Below are positions 16,757 to 24,994 of a DNA stretch of 49,830 nucleotides, one piece after another. Origin of the DNA: Nonomuraea wenchangensis (lineage in GTDB: Bacteria > Actinomycetota > Actinomycetes > Streptosporangiales > Streptosporangiaceae). The translations under genes and the position numbers were made by a program. The DNA lies in contig NZ_FOHX01000007.1 of assembly GCF_900111685.1 (NCBI RefSeq), forward strand, positions 1 to 49,830. Direction: 5' to 3'. Numbering within the stretch: position 1 is the stretch's first letter; each line of letters begins with the position of its first letter. The notes beneath the pieces were generated by a model. It saw only the letters and a program-made list of their open reading frames with translations, ran no database searches and was not told the DNA's origin.

Positions 16757-17620
16757 CTACGCTCTGACGATTCGGCTGCACGCCTCGATCAACGAATGTT
16801 CGACATCGTCGAGTTCCCGGGCCTCGCGCCCGGCGTTGACCACGGCCACGGCGGCGAGCTGCACGGTCAGCGCCCGCGCCGGGACGTCGAGCCGCGCCCA
16901 CGGGTCGCCGCCGCCCAGCGCGGGACCGCCCGCCGCCAGGTAGGCGCCCAGGAACCGCTGCCACACGGCCGGGTCCAGGAGGCCGGCGGCATACCAGGCG
17001 GCCGGCCGGGCCAGGTCCCACGCCTGGTCGCCGACGCCCAGGTCGTCGACGTCGATGAGCAGCCAGCGGTCGCGCCGGACGAGCTGCCCGAGATGCCAGT
17101 CGCCGTGCGTGAGCAGCCCGGTGACGGGCCCAAGGGTGGGCGCGGGCGCGGGCAGCTCCTTGAACGCCCGCCGCACCAGCGCCTCCACCGGCCCGTCGCC
17201 GCTCATCCTGCCGACGGCGCGGGCGGCCCGCGCCGGCCCTCCCGCGGCGGGCAGCGCGGGCATCAGCGTGAGCGGCACGGCGTGCAGCGCGGCCAGCAGC
17301 CTGGCCCCCTCCTCCCAGGGCGCGTGGTCGAGGTCGTCCTGACGGACGGGCTGCCCGGCGGGCCACACGGTGACCGCGCGCCCGGCGACCGTCAGCACCT
17401 CGGGGTCGAGCGGGGCCAGCATGACCGCGCTCACGGCGGGGGAGGCGGCGGCCCGTAACCGTACGCGCAGCTCCTCCGCGTCGTCGCGGGCCGAGTGGGC
17501 CTTGACCACCACCTCGCCCCTGCGCAGCACGACCACGTCCGTACGCGTCGGATGTAACACGGGCGCGCCCGTGCCGCCGTAGCCGGCGGCGATTTCGGCC
17601 AGCTCCTCCTTGAGACCCAC
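16757..17620 (-). CDS. Phosphotransferase family (APH fold) protein
   Basis: A 287-residue kinase-fold protein of the aminoglycoside phosphotransferase superfamily. The catalytic loop is LLTHGDWHLGQLV (around residue 171) and the metal-binding loop is WLLIDVDDLGVGDQAWDLA, with the Asp residues kept. The position usually held by the metal-binding Asn (HGDxxxxN) is Gln. The N-lobe has DVVVLRRGEVVVKAHS with a candidate ATP lysine. The substrate is unknown and there is no basis to call it a resistance gene. TAGTCT seven bases before the GTG start suggests leaderless expression; no ribosome-binding site is present. It is divergent from the oxidoreductase gene with a 45-base spacer. Confidence 0.8.
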   Translation of the reverse strand: MGLKEELAEIAAGYGGTGAPVLHPTRTDVVVLRRGEVVVKAHSARDDAEELRVRLRAAASPAVSAVMLAPLDPEVLTVAGRAVTVWPAGQPVRQDDLDHAPWEEGARLLAALHAVPLTLMPALPAAGGPARAARAVGRMSGDGPVEALVRRAFKELPAPAPTLGPVTGLLTHGDWHLGQLVRRDRWLLIDVDDLGVGDQAWDLARPAAWYAAGLLDPAVWQRFLGAYLAAGGPALGGGDPWARLDVPARALTVQLAAVAVVNAGREARELDDVEHSLIEACSRIVRA

Positions 17621-17665
17621 GGGGTAAAGACTATTGGCGGCAAAGCGGTCGGTCAGACTGGGAGC

Positions 17666-18553
17666 ATGAGAACAGGTTTCGCCGTACCGCAGTCAGGCGC
17701 CTGGGCCACACCGGACAACCTGCGCCGGGTCGCCGTCCGCGCCGAGGAGCTCGGCTACCACGACCTCTGGACGTTCCAGCGCCTGCTCTACCCCGTGGGG
17801 CACGAGATGGGGCCGACCTACCGGAGCGTGCAGGATCCCGTGGTGACGCTGGCGCACCTGTCGGGGGTGACCGGGCGGATCGGGCTCGCGGTGGCCGTGC
17901 TCAACGCGTACGCGCAACCCGTGGTGCTGGCCAAGCAGCTCGCCACGCTGCAGACGCTCTCCGGCGGGCGGCTCACCGCGGGGATCGGGCTCGGGTGGCT
18001 GCCGGAGGAGTTCACGGCGGCCGGCGTGGCGTTCGAGGGGCGCGGGCGGCGGGGCGAGGAGTTCGTCGAGGTGCTGCGCAAGGTGTGGAACGACGACCCG
18101 GTCGAGCACGAGGGCGCCTTCTACCGGGTGCCTGCGTCGCACGTCGACCCCAAGCCGGCGCCGGGGCCGCCGCCGATCCTGCTCGGCGGCACCGCCGAGG
18201 TGGCGCTGCGCCGGGCCGCCCGGCTGGCCGACGGGTGGGTGAGCTCCAGCAGGGAGGACCTGTCGGCCATCGCCGAGCGGATCGAGCTGATCAAGGCGGA
18301 GCTGGCCGCGTCGGGGCGGGACGCGGCCGGGTTCCGGTTCGTCTGCCGCGGCGTCACGCGGGTCAGGCCCAAGCCCGGCGAGCGGCCGCTCACCGGCCCG
18401 TACGACAAGATCCGCGCCGACGTGGACGCGCTCGCCGCGGCCGGCGTGACCGACGTCTTCCACGACCTCAACTTCGATCCGGAGTTCGTCGGCCTCGACG
18501 CCGGGGAGGCCGCGCGCCGCGCGGAGGAGGCGCTGGAGGCGCTGGCTCCCTAG
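17666..18553 (+). CDS. F420-dependent LLM-class oxidoreductase
   Basis: A 295-residue luciferase-like TIM-barrel protein resembling the TIGR03619-type F420 family. Visible family features are DLWTFQRLLYPVG, RIGLAVAVLNAYAQPVVLAK (cofactor-binding bulge region), TLQTLSGGRLTAGIGLGWL, PKPAPGPPPILLGGT and RAARLADGWVSSS. Such enzymes use reduced F420 or FMN for hydride transfer on varied substrates; the substrate here is unknown. The ATG has GGGAG only one base away and a CAGACT box six bases upstream, so it may be leaderless. It overlaps the convergent VOC gene by four bases. Confidence 0.9.
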   Translation: MRTGFAVPQSGAWATPDNLRRVAVRAEELGYHDLWTFQRLLYPVGHEMGPTYRSVQDPVVTLAHLSGVTGRIGLAVAVLNAYAQPVVLAKQLATLQTLSGGRLTAGIGLGWLPEEFTAAGVAFEGRGRRGEEFVEVLRKVWNDDPVEHEGAFYRVPASHVDPKPAPGPPPILLGGTAEVALRRAARLADGWVSSSREDLSAIAERIELIKAELAASGRDAAGFRFVCRGVTRVRPKPGERPLTGPYDKIRADVDALAAAGVTDVFHDLNFDPEFVGLDAGEAARRAEEALEALAP

Positions 18554-18930
18554 CCCCCGCCGTACGGGACGGTGATGATCTCCAGATTGTGGCCGTCGGG
18601 ATCGGACCAGTAGAGGCCGCGCCCGCCGTCGTTGGTGTTGATCTCGCCGGGCCGCCGGTGGTGCGGATCGGCCCAGTACGTCAGCCCCCGCTCCTTGATG
18701 CGCTCCCAGATCCGGTCGAACTCCTCCTCGCTCACCAGGAACGCGTAGTGCTGGGCGGTCACCGGCCCGTCGGTCTGGGCCACGTCCAGCGAGACGCCGT
18801 TGCCTAGCGAGACGACCCGGAAGGGGCCGTAGACGGGCGCGGGCTCCAGCCCGAGGACCTCGGTGAGGAAGGCGGCGGTCGCGTCACGGTCGCGGGCCGC
18901 GACGATGGTGTGGTTCAGCTGCACTGCCAT
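18550..18930 (-). CDS. VOC-family (glyoxalase/dioxygenase fold) protein
   Basis: A 126-residue single VOC module pair. It begins MAVQLNHTIVAARDRD with the usual first metal His (His7), has FLTEVLGLEPA, TAQHYAFLVSEEEFDRI and RGLYWSDPDGHNLEIITV, the last carrying the closing Glu ligand. Homologues include glyoxalases, dioxygenases and fosfomycin/bleomycin-type binders; the exact role cannot be assigned. TAGCGT lies exactly six bases before the ATG, with no ribosome-binding site, so it is probably leaderless. Confidence 0.88.
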   Translation of the reverse strand: MAVQLNHTIVAARDRDATAAFLTEVLGLEPAPVYGPFRVVSLGNGVSLDVAQTDGPVTAQHYAFLVSEEEFDRIWERIKERGLTYWADPHHRRPGEINTNDGGRGLYWSDPDGHNLEIITVPYGGG

Positions 18931-18936
18931 ATTTCC

Positions 18937-18942
18937 ACGCTA
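18937..18942 (-). promoter_or_regulatory. -10 box for leaderless VOC gene
   Basis: TAGCGT on the minus strand matches TANNNT and ends six bases before the ATG at 18930, which places the transcript start on the start codon. Confidence 0.45.
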
Positions 18943-18963
18943 TGCGCCGAAGCGCCGGGTTGC

Positions 18964-20010
18964 TCAGGTGGCCAGGCGCAGGGCCTCGGCGGCGACGGCG
19001 TGGCGCAGCTCGCGGATGCCGTCGCGGCCCCGTACGGGGTGGACGGCGTTGGTGAGCAGCACCACGGTGAGGCGGCGGGCCGGGTCCACGACGAGGGACG
19101 TGCCGGTGAAGCCCGAGTGGCCGTAGGCGCCGCTCAGCGGCCCGACGATGGCCGGGTCGTCGAGGCGCACGCCGAGCCCGTGGCGGAAGGGCGCGCCCGT
19201 CGCGCCCTGGTCGCGGGTCAGCTCGGCCACGCTCTCCGGCCGCAGCATCGGGCCGCCGCCGCGGCGCAGCGTCTCGCCGAAGGCCAGCAGGTCGGCGGCG
19301 GTGGCGAACACCCCCGCGTGGCCCGTGACGCCGCCGAGGGCCCAGGAGGTCTCGTCGTGCACCTCGCCGCGTACGCAGCCGGCCCCGGGACGCCCTGCCT
19401 TGCACTCGGTGGCGGCGACGCGGGCGGGGTCGCGGGGCCCGTAGCCGGTGTCGGCCAGGCCGAGCACCTCGGTGACGCGCTCGCGGACGAGCACGTCGAG
19501 CGGCGCGCCCCCGGCCAGCTCGGCGAGCCCGCCCGCCATGATCATGCCGATGTCGCTGTAGAGGTAGGGGCCGCCGACCGGGTGGGCCGGCGGCGTGCGC
19601 CAGATCGCCGCCATGCGCTCGGCGGCGGAGGCGTCCGGCAGTTCCCGGTCGACGCGGCGGCCGGGCGGCAGGCCCGCGGTGTGCGTGAGCAGCCGGCGCG
19701 GGGTGATCCGGGGGTCGAGGCCGGGGACCAGCGCGGCGGCCGGCTCGTCCAGCGCCAGCCGGCCCTCCTCGGCGAGGGAGAGCAGCACGACCGTGGTGAA
19801 CAGCTTGCTGACCGAGGCCAGGTCGAAGATCGAGTCGTGCCGTACCGGCGGGCGCTCGGCGGCCAGTGCGCCGTCCGCGCCGGTGTAGCGGACCAGCTCG
19901 CCCGTGGCGGCCGTGGCGGCGACGTCGCCGTCCACGGCGATCATCGCCACCGCCGCGGGGCAGACCTGCGGCACCGCCCCCGCGAGGATCGCCGCAAGCC
20001 CCTCCGGCAT
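18964..20010 (-). CDS. Class-C beta-lactamase-like serine hydrolase, AmiE-like candidate
   Basis: A 348-residue serine hydrolase of the beta-lactamase/PBP fold. The nucleophile motif is SVSK (S66-K69, in IFDLASVSKLFTTVVLL), the second motif is YSD (YLYSDIGMIMAGGLAEL) and the KTG-equivalent is HSG (YGHSGFTGTSLVVDP). No signal peptide is visible, so it is probably cytoplasmic. In the Bacillus subtilis MurNAc-salvage operon a hydrolase of this fold (AmiE/YbbE) removes the peptide from MurNAc. Here the gene follows murQ by 22 bases and faces namZ's partner promoter, which supports the same role by context. The start chosen is ATG 20010, with AAGGGGG upstream; GTG 20025 is possible. Confidence 0.85.
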   Translation of the reverse strand: MPEGLAAILAGAVPQVCPAAVAMIAVDGDVAATAATGELVRYTGADGALAAERPPVRHDSIFDLASVSKLFTTVVLLSLAEEGRLALDEPAAALVPGLDPRITPRRLLTHTAGLPPGRRVDRELPDASAAERMAAIWRTPPAHPVGGPYLYSDIGMIMAGGLAELAGGAPLDVLVRERVTEVLGLADTGYGPRDPARVAATECKAGRPGAGCVRGEVHDETSWALGGVTGHAGVFATAADLLAFGETLRRGGGPMLRPESVAELTRDQGATGAPFRHGLGVRLDDPAIVGPLSGAYGHSGFTGTSLVVDPARRLTVVLLTNAVHPVRGRDGIRELRHAVAAEALRLAT

Positions 20011-20032
20011 GTCCGCCCCCTTCACCCGTCGA

Positions 20033-20932
20033 TCAGCCGCTCAGCGCGTCGCTCAGCCGCTCGCCGTGCGTGGCGAGCAGGGCGCGGGCCGCGTCGGCGT
20101 CGATGCCGTGCTGGATCATGAGCACCGCGACCTTGGTCCGTCCGCCCGCCGCGTCGAGTGCCGCCCCGGCCGTCTCCCGGTCGGCGCCGGTGATGTCGCG
20201 GACCATGCGCAGCGCCCGGTCCGCCAGCTTGGAGTTCATCGCCGACATCTCGACCATCTTGTTGCCGTACGTCCGGCCGAGCTTCACCATGCTGATCGTC
20301 GAGATCATGTTGAGCACGAGCTTCTGAGCCGTGCCCGCCTTGAGTCGGGTCGAGCCGGTCACCACCTCAGGTCCCACGACCACCTCGATGCCGTGCTGGG
20401 CGGCGGCCGACAGCGGCGCGCCCTCGTTGCACGACAGCCCCACCGTCAGCGCGCCGCGGCCGGCCGCCTCCGCCAGCGCGCCCAGCACGAAAGGGGCCCG
20501 CCCGCTCGCGGACACGCCGACCACCGAGTCCAGCGCGCCCACGTCGAGGTCCTTCATGGCGGCTGCGCCCGCCTCGGTGTCGTCCTCCGCCCCCTCGACG
20601 GACCGGGTCAGCGCGTCGGGCCCGCCCGCGATGACGCCCTGGACCAGCGACGGGTCGGTGCCGAACGTGGGCGGGCACTCGCTGGCGTCCAGCACGGCCA
20701 GGCGTCCCGACGTGCCGGCGCCGACGTAGATGAGCCGGCCGCCCTGCGACATGCGGGCGGAGATCGCGTCGATGGCTCCCGAGATCGCCGGGATGGCCAC
20801 CGCGACGGCCACGGGCACGGCGGCGTCGGCCTGGTTCATCAGTCGGGCGATCTGCTCCGTCGGCAGCCGGTCGATCTGGCTGTAGCGGGGGTCGCTCTGC
20901 TCGGTGGACAGCTCGGGTAGCGGATCAATCAT
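20033..20932 (-). CDS. murQ: N-acetylmuramic acid 6-phosphate etherase
   Basis: A 299-residue SIS-domain etherase that cleaves the D-lactyl ether of MurNAc-6-phosphate to give GlcNAc-6-phosphate. The signature is clear: GGRLIYVGAGTSGRLAVLDASECPPTFG, here given as GGRLIYVGAGTSGRLA plus DASECPPTFG with the catalytic Glu. It continues with AEDDTEAGAAAM, VGVSASGRAPFV, STRLKAGTAQKLVLNMIST and GRTYGNKMVEM. The start is ATG 20932 (MIDPLPELSTEQ). It is divergent from namZ across a 58-base AT-rich spacer and leads the serine hydrolase gene. Its substrate needs a MurNAc kinase or PTS, neither of which is in the window. Confidence 0.96.
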   Translation of the reverse strand: MIDPLPELSTEQSDPRYSQIDRLPTEQIARLMNQADAAVPVAVAVAIPAISGAIDAISARMSQGGRLIYVGAGTSGRLAVLDASECPPTFGTDPSLVQGVIAGGPDALTRSVEGAEDDTEAGAAAMKDLDVGALDSVVGVSASGRAPFVLGALAEAAGRGALTVGLSCNEGAPLSAAAQHGIEVVVGPEVVTGSTRLKAGTAQKLVLNMISTISMVKLGRTYGNKMVEMSAMNSKLADRALRMVRDITGADRETAGAALDAAGGRTKVAVLMIQHGIDADAARALLATHGERLSDALSG

Positions 20933-20990
20933 GACGCTAATTTCCACCCTTATCTTCCCTCTTGTAAATATCTTTCAGCACAATGGCTCC
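20933..20990. promoter_or_regulatory. Divergent murQ/namZ promoter with candidate operator
   Basis: This spacer is strikingly AT-rich for the genome. TGTAAATATCTTTCA (20963-20977) is an imperfect dyad with TGnAA/TTnCA half-sites. TATCTT boxes occur at 20951-20956 and 20969-20974; the second would start a namZ transcript about ten bases before its ATG. A regulator bound here could control both directions. No regulator gene is adjacent. Confidence 0.45.
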
Positions 20991-22094
20991 ATGACTCTTG
21001 TGCGTACCGGCGCCGAACGGCTTTCCGAAGATCCCGCGCTCGCGGGAGGTACCCGCCTCGGCCTCGTCACGAACCCCACCGGCGTGCTGCCCGACCTGAC
21101 CCCCACGGCGGAGGCGCTGCTGGCCGCCGGGGCCCCCGTGACCGCCCTGTTCGGCCCCGAGCACGGGCTGCACGGCACCGCCCAGGCCGACGGGGCCGAG
21201 GCCGACGGCGTGGACGAGCGGACCGGGCTGCCGGTGCACAACACGTACAAGCTGGCCGGTGCGGAGCTGGACGCGGCGGTCGCCGCCGCCGGCGTGGACA
21301 CGCTCGTCTTCGACATCGCCGACGTGGGCAGCCGCTTCTACACCTACGTCTGGACGATGTACGACCTGCTCGCCTCGGCGTCCCGGCTGGGCCTGCGGTT
21401 CGTGGTGCTGGACCGGCCCAACCCGCTCGGCGGCACGGTCGCCGAGGGCCCCCTGCTCGACCCCGCGTACGCCAGCTTCGTCGGCCGCCACCCCATCCCC
21501 GTGCGGCACGCGCTGACGGCGGGCGAGCTGGCCGGGCGGTTCGGCTTCGACGTGGACCTGACCGTCGTGGAGATGACCGGCTGGCGGCGCGACACGCCGT
21601 GGGAGGCGACCGGGCTGCCCTGGGTGATGCCCTCGGTCAACATGCCGACCCCCGACACCGCCCTCGTCTACCCCGGCACCTGCCTGTTCGAGGGCACGAA
21701 CTTCTCCGAGGGGCGCGGCACGACCCGGCCCTTCGAGCTGATCGGCGCGCCGTACGTGGACGGCCGGTTCGCCCCGGCGCTCGACGCGCTCGGCCTGCCC
21801 GGCGTGCGCTTCCGCGAGGTGCGCTTCACCCCGACCTTCCACAAGCACGCCGGGACCCCCGTCCGCGGCGTACAGCTCCACGTGCACGACCGCGAGGCGT
21901 TCCGTCCGGTGCTGACCGGTGTGTCGATGCTGCACGTGGCCCGCACCCTCTACCCGGACGACCTGCGCCTGCTGCCGGGCCTGGACCACCTGTGGGGGTC
22001 CGGCGAGCTGACCCGGCGGCTGGAGGCCGGCGAGGACCCGCGCGAGCTGTGCCCGCCGCCGGGAACCCCTTCGGGACCGCTGCTCTACGGCTGA
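20991..22094 (+). CDS. namZ: Exo-beta-N-acetylmuramidase NamZ (DUF1343)
   Basis: A 367-residue DUF1343 protein. This family includes NamZ, which releases MurNAc from the non-reducing end of wall fragments. The key motif FGPEHGLHGTAQADG (Glu57-His58) is present, followed by VFDIADVGSRFYTYVWTMY, VVLDRPNPLGG, WVMPSVNMPTPDTALVYPG, GTCLFEGTNFSEGRGTTRPF and TFHKHAGTPVRGVQLHV. From ATG 20991 no signal peptide is seen, suggesting an intracellular enzyme, unlike secreted homologues. An in-frame ATG at 20931 would add a hydrophobic stretch but would overlap the murQ start. It is divergent from murQ and ends two bases from the convergent acetyltransferase gene. Confidence 0.92.
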   Translation: MTLVRTGAERLSEDPALAGGTRLGLVTNPTGVLPDLTPTAEALLAAGAPVTALFGPEHGLHGTAQADGAEADGVDERTGLPVHNTYKLAGAELDAAVAAAGVDTLVFDIADVGSRFYTYVWTMYDLLASASRLGLRFVVLDRPNPLGGTVAEGPLLDPAYASFVGRHPIPVRHALTAGELAGRFGFDVDLTVVEMTGWRRDTPWEATGLPWVMPSVNMPTPDTALVYPGTCLFEGTNFSEGRGTTRPFELIGAPYVDGRFAPALDALGLPGVRFREVRFTPTFHKHAGTPVRGVQLHVHDREAFRPVLTGVSMLHVARTLYPDDLRLLPGLDHLWGSGELTRRLEAGEDPRELCPPPGTPSGPLLYG

Positions 22095-22096
22095 CA

Positions 22097-22969
22097 TCAC
22101 GCCAGGGCGCGCCGGTAGAGCCAGAAGACCCGCTCCGCCCGCGCGCCCACGGCCCGCGAGTAGAACCGCAACGGCCCGACCCACCCGATCTGGGCGTCCG
22201 CCTGCCCGGCGGCCCGCTGCTCGGCCAGGCACCTGCGCAGCAGCACCCGGCCCAGCCCGAGCCCTCGCGCGGCCGGCGCGGTGCCCATCGGGCCGAACCA
22301 GGACGGCCGAGCCCCCCACGCGGCGAACGCCAGGATCTCCCCGTCGCGCTCGGCGAAGTGCAGCCCGGTGGCGTTGGCCGCCTCCCAGGCCCACCGCTCG
22401 TTCCAGTGGCCGGCGACGAACGCCGCCACCCGCTCCCGCTCGTCACCGGCGGCCGCGCGCACGGCGACCCCCGCCTGCTCCAGCCGGACCAGGTCGGCCT
22501 CGACCGACAGGTCGCCGGCGCCCAGGTCGGCCGTCATGTTCCAGGCCACGTGGTAGCGCTCGTAGCCGAGGCTCTCCGCCAGGCAGGCGGCGGCGGTGTA
22601 GCGCACGTCGATGCCGGGCCAGGCGTAGCAGGGCGGGTTGCCGGCCCAGCGGGCCTCCCGCGCGCCCCGCTCGCGCAGCCAGTCCTCGGCCGCGCCCACC
22701 AGCGCACGGCCGCGTCCCTCGCCGCGCGCCGACGGGTGCACGGCGAGCAGGTCGAGATGCCCGGCCCCCGGATCCTTCTCCGACAGGGACGCCATCACCA
22801 CGCCGCCGTCCACCGCGAGCGCGGTCCACGTACGGCCTGGTGGCGGCGCGGCCAGCCGCCGGACCAGCGCGGCCCCCTCCCCGGGGTCGCAGGTCAGCGC
22901 GTCCCCGGCGATCCTGGCCGCCTCCGCCAGGTCCGCCGCGTCCGCGATCGGCCGCGCCTCGAAGGCCAT
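22097..22969 (-). CDS. GNAT-family acetyltransferase with two GNAT domains
   Basis: A 290-residue protein with two acetyl-CoA-binding motifs: LAVHPSARGEGRGRALVG in the N-terminal half and MGTAPAARGLGLGRVLLRR in the C-terminal half, so it is a tandem GNAT. Substrates could be small amines, amino sugars or amino acids; the sequence does not decide. Its ATG overlaps the stop of the upstream ABC ATPase gene by one base (TGATG), so it is the last gene of the peptide importer operon. That context suggests it acts on an imported product. A few residues after the second motif, GPLRFYSRAVG resembles the GNAT motif B end. Confidence 0.88.
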   Translation of the reverse strand: MAFEARPIADAADLAEAARIAGDALTCDPGEGAALVRRLAAPPPGRTWTALAVDGGVVMASLSEKDPGAGHLDLLAVHPSARGEGRGRALVGAAEDWLRERGAREARWAGNPPCYAWPGIDVRYTAAACLAESLGYERYHVAWNMTADLGAGDLSVEADLVRLEQAGVAVRAAAGDERERVAAFVAGHWNERWAWEAANATGLHFAERDGEILAFAAWGARPSWFGPMGTAPAARGLGLGRVLLRRCLAEQRAAGQADAQIGWVGPLRFYSRAVGARAERVFWLYRRALA

Positions 22970-23979
22970 CACACCTCACTCATCGGGCGCGCGATCACGC
23001 TGCGCCGCTCGGGGTAGAAGCACGCGTGCTCCTGCGGGACGCCCTCGGTGAGCTGCAGCAGCGGCCGCTCGTCGGCGCACCGCTCGCCCTGGAACGGGCA
23101 CCGGCGGGCGAACAGGCAGCCCTCGTCGGACTGGCTCTCGTCCAGCGAGGACAGCGGCGTCACCGGCTCCTCGCCCGGCCGCTCCAGCCCGTGCAGCACC
23201 GGGATGGCCGACAGCAGCGACTGCGTGTACGGATGCACCGGATCGGCGATGACCGTGTCCACGGGGCCGCGCTCGACGACCTGACCGCGGTAGATGACGT
23301 ACAGCTCGCCGTCGTCGCCGATGTAGCGGGCGGTGGCCACGTCGTGCGTGATGAACAGCACGCTGACGCCGAGCCGCTCGCGCAGGTCCTTCAGCAGCGC
23401 CAGGATGCCGAGCCGGAGCGAGACGTCGATCATCGACACCGCCTCGTCGGCCACCAGCATCTCCGGGTCCACCGTGAGGGCCCGCGCGATGACCACCCGC
23501 TGCCGCATGCCGCCCGAGAGCTGGTGCGGGTAGCGCCCCAGCACCGTGCCCGGGTCCAGGCCGACCAGCGAGAGCACCTCGGCCGCCCGCTCCTCGATCC
23601 ACGCCGCCGACCGGCCGGTCTGCTTGGCGCGCAGGCTCAGCGGCGCGTACAGCGTCTGGTGGATGGTCCGGGTCGGGTTGAGCGCCGAGTACGGGTCCTG
23701 GTGGATCATCTGGATCTTGCGGAAGTGCGGCTGGCGCTGCTTGGGCCGCAGCGGCGTCATCGGCACGTCGTCGATGACGATCTCGCCCTCGTCGTAGCTC
23801 TCCAGCCCCGCGATGATGCGCCCCAGCGTGGTCTTGCCGCAGCCGGACTCCCCGATGAACGAGGCCGCCCCGCCCTTCGGGATCGAGAAGTCCACGCCGC
23901 GCAGCGCCCGCACCTCGCGGGCGCCGAGCACCTTGCCGCGCTGCTTGAACGTCTTGACGACGCCGGTCCCGGTGATCAC
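22969..23979 (-). CDS. Oligopeptide ABC transporter ATPase, second (DppF/OppF-like)
   Basis: A 336-residue ATPase of a peptide ABC importer. Walker A is GESGCGKTT, the signature is LSGGMRQRVVIARAL, Walker B is LVADEAVSMIDVS (Glu shifted as ADEA rather than LDEP), and the switch His is FITHDVATA. The C-terminal oligopeptide-transporter extension carries Cys-rich CLFARRCPFQGERC and HACFYPERR, typical of OppD/OppF proteins. GTG 23979 overlaps the preceding gene's TGA (GTGA) and has GGAG six bases upstream. It works as a heterodimer with the next ATPase. Confidence 0.93.
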   Translation of the reverse strand: MITGTGVVKTFKQRGKVLGAREVRALRGVDFSIPKGGAASFIGESGCGKTTLGRIIAGLESYDEGEIVIDDVPMTPLRPKQRQPHFRKIQMIHQDPYSALNPTRTIHQTLYAPLSLRAKQTGRSAAWIEERAAEVLSLVGLDPGTVLGRYPHQLSGGMRQRVVIARALTVDPEMLVADEAVSMIDVSLRLGILALLKDLRERLGVSVLFITHDVATARYIGDDGELYVIYRGQVVERGPVDTVIADPVHPYTQSLLSAIPVLHGLERPGEEPVTPLSSLDESQSDEGCLFARRCPFQGERCADERPLLQLTEGVPQEHACFYPERRSVIARPMSEV

Positions 23980-24989
23980 GCGTGCTCCTTCGTCGCGACG
24001 GTCGTGGACGCCGACGCGCTGTTCACGGCGTGGCAGGCCACCAGGCGCGGGCCGTCGGCGACGGGCTCCGGGTCCACGGTGTCGCACACGTCCATGCGCA
24101 GCTCGCAGCGCTCCCTGAACACGCACCCTTCCTTCGGCACGGTCACCAGCGTCGGCGGCCGGCCGGGCAGCGCCCGCGCCTCGTCGATGTCGCCGGTCAG
24201 CCGGGGGATGGCCTGGATCAGGCCCCGCGTGTACGGATGCCGCGGCGCCCCCAGCACCTCCCGCGTCGGCCCCTGCTCGACCAGGCGGCCGCCGTACATG
24301 ACGGCCAGCCGGTCGGCCACCTCGGCCACCACGCCGATGTCGTGCGTGATGACCAGCGTGGTCAGCCCGCGCTCGGCGTGCACCTCGCGCACGATGCGCA
24401 GGATGTTGGCCTGCGTGATCATGTCGAGGGCGGTCGTCGGCTCGTCCAGCACGACCAGGTGGGCGTTGAGCACCAGCGCCAGCATGATGCCGACGCGCTG
24501 GCGCATGCCGCCCGACAGCTCGTGCTGGTGCGAGTCGAGCACCCTGGCGCCGTCCAGCCCCATGCGGCCGAGCAGCTCCTTGGCCTCTCGCACCAGGCCG
24601 CGGAGGTCGTCCACGCCGTGCGAGCGGCCCAGGTCGAGCAGTTGCTTGCCGACCGTCTTGAGCGGGTTGAGGGAGTTCTGGGCGGCCTGGAAGACGTAGC
24701 CGATGTGCTTGCCGCGGGCCTTGCGCAGCTCCTCGCCGCGCAGCCCGACGACGTCGCCGAGCCCGTCGATCTCGACGCTGCCGCCCGCGATCCTGCCGGG
24801 CGGCTGCACCGCGTTCAGCAGCGACAGCGCCAGCGTGGACTTGCCGGAGCCGGACTCGCCGACGATGCCGGTGATCGAGCCGGGCTCCAGCGTCAGCGTC
24901 ACGCCACGGACGGCGGGCAGCTCTCCCGCGGGGGTCTTGTAGACGACGGTCAGTCCGTCGATGCGCACTCCCGGCGCTTGGTTGCTCAC
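23976..24989 (-). CDS. Oligopeptide ABC transporter ATPase, first (DppD/OppD-like)
   Basis: A 337-residue ATPase. Walker A is GESGSGKST, the signature is LSGGMRQRVGIMLAL, Walker B is LVVLDEPTTALDM and the switch is VITHDIGVV. The C-terminal extension has VFRERCELRMDVC, the conserved Cys block of peptide-importer ATPases. The start GTG 24989 (MSNQAPGVRIDG) has GAGGAG eight bases upstream, just after the permease stop at 24995. The gene order binding protein, permease, permease, ATPase, ATPase, GNAT is continuous with overlaps or gaps of a few bases, indicating one transcript. Confidence 0.93.
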   Translation of the reverse strand: MSNQAPGVRIDGLTVVYKTPAGELPAVRGVTLTLEPGSITGIVGESGSGKSTLALSLLNAVQPPGRIAGGSVEIDGLGDVVGLRGEELRKARGKHIGYVFQAAQNSLNPLKTVGKQLLDLGRSHGVDDLRGLVREAKELLGRMGLDGARVLDSHQHELSGGMRQRVGIMLALVLNAHLVVLDEPTTALDMITQANILRIVREVHAERGLTTLVITHDIGVVAEVADRLAVMYGGRLVEQGPTREVLGAPRHPYTRGLIQAIPRLTGDIDEARALPGRPPTLVTVPKEGCVFRERCELRMDVCDTVDPEPVADGPRLVACHAVNSASASTTVATKEHA

Positions 24990-24994
24990 CCTCA

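Noticed and set aside
16757..17620. APH-fold kinase as the missing MurNAc kinase of the salvage locus
   Set aside because: MurNAc kinases of this fold exist, but this gene is 3 kb away, on its own promoter, and has a Gln in place of the conserved Asn; nothing in the sequence supports a sugar substrate.
20931..20990. Upstream ATG for namZ giving a hydrophobic leader
   Set aside because: The added residues lack basic residues before the hydrophobic run and the frame overlaps the murQ start and the AT-rich promoter; ATG 20991 fits the family better.
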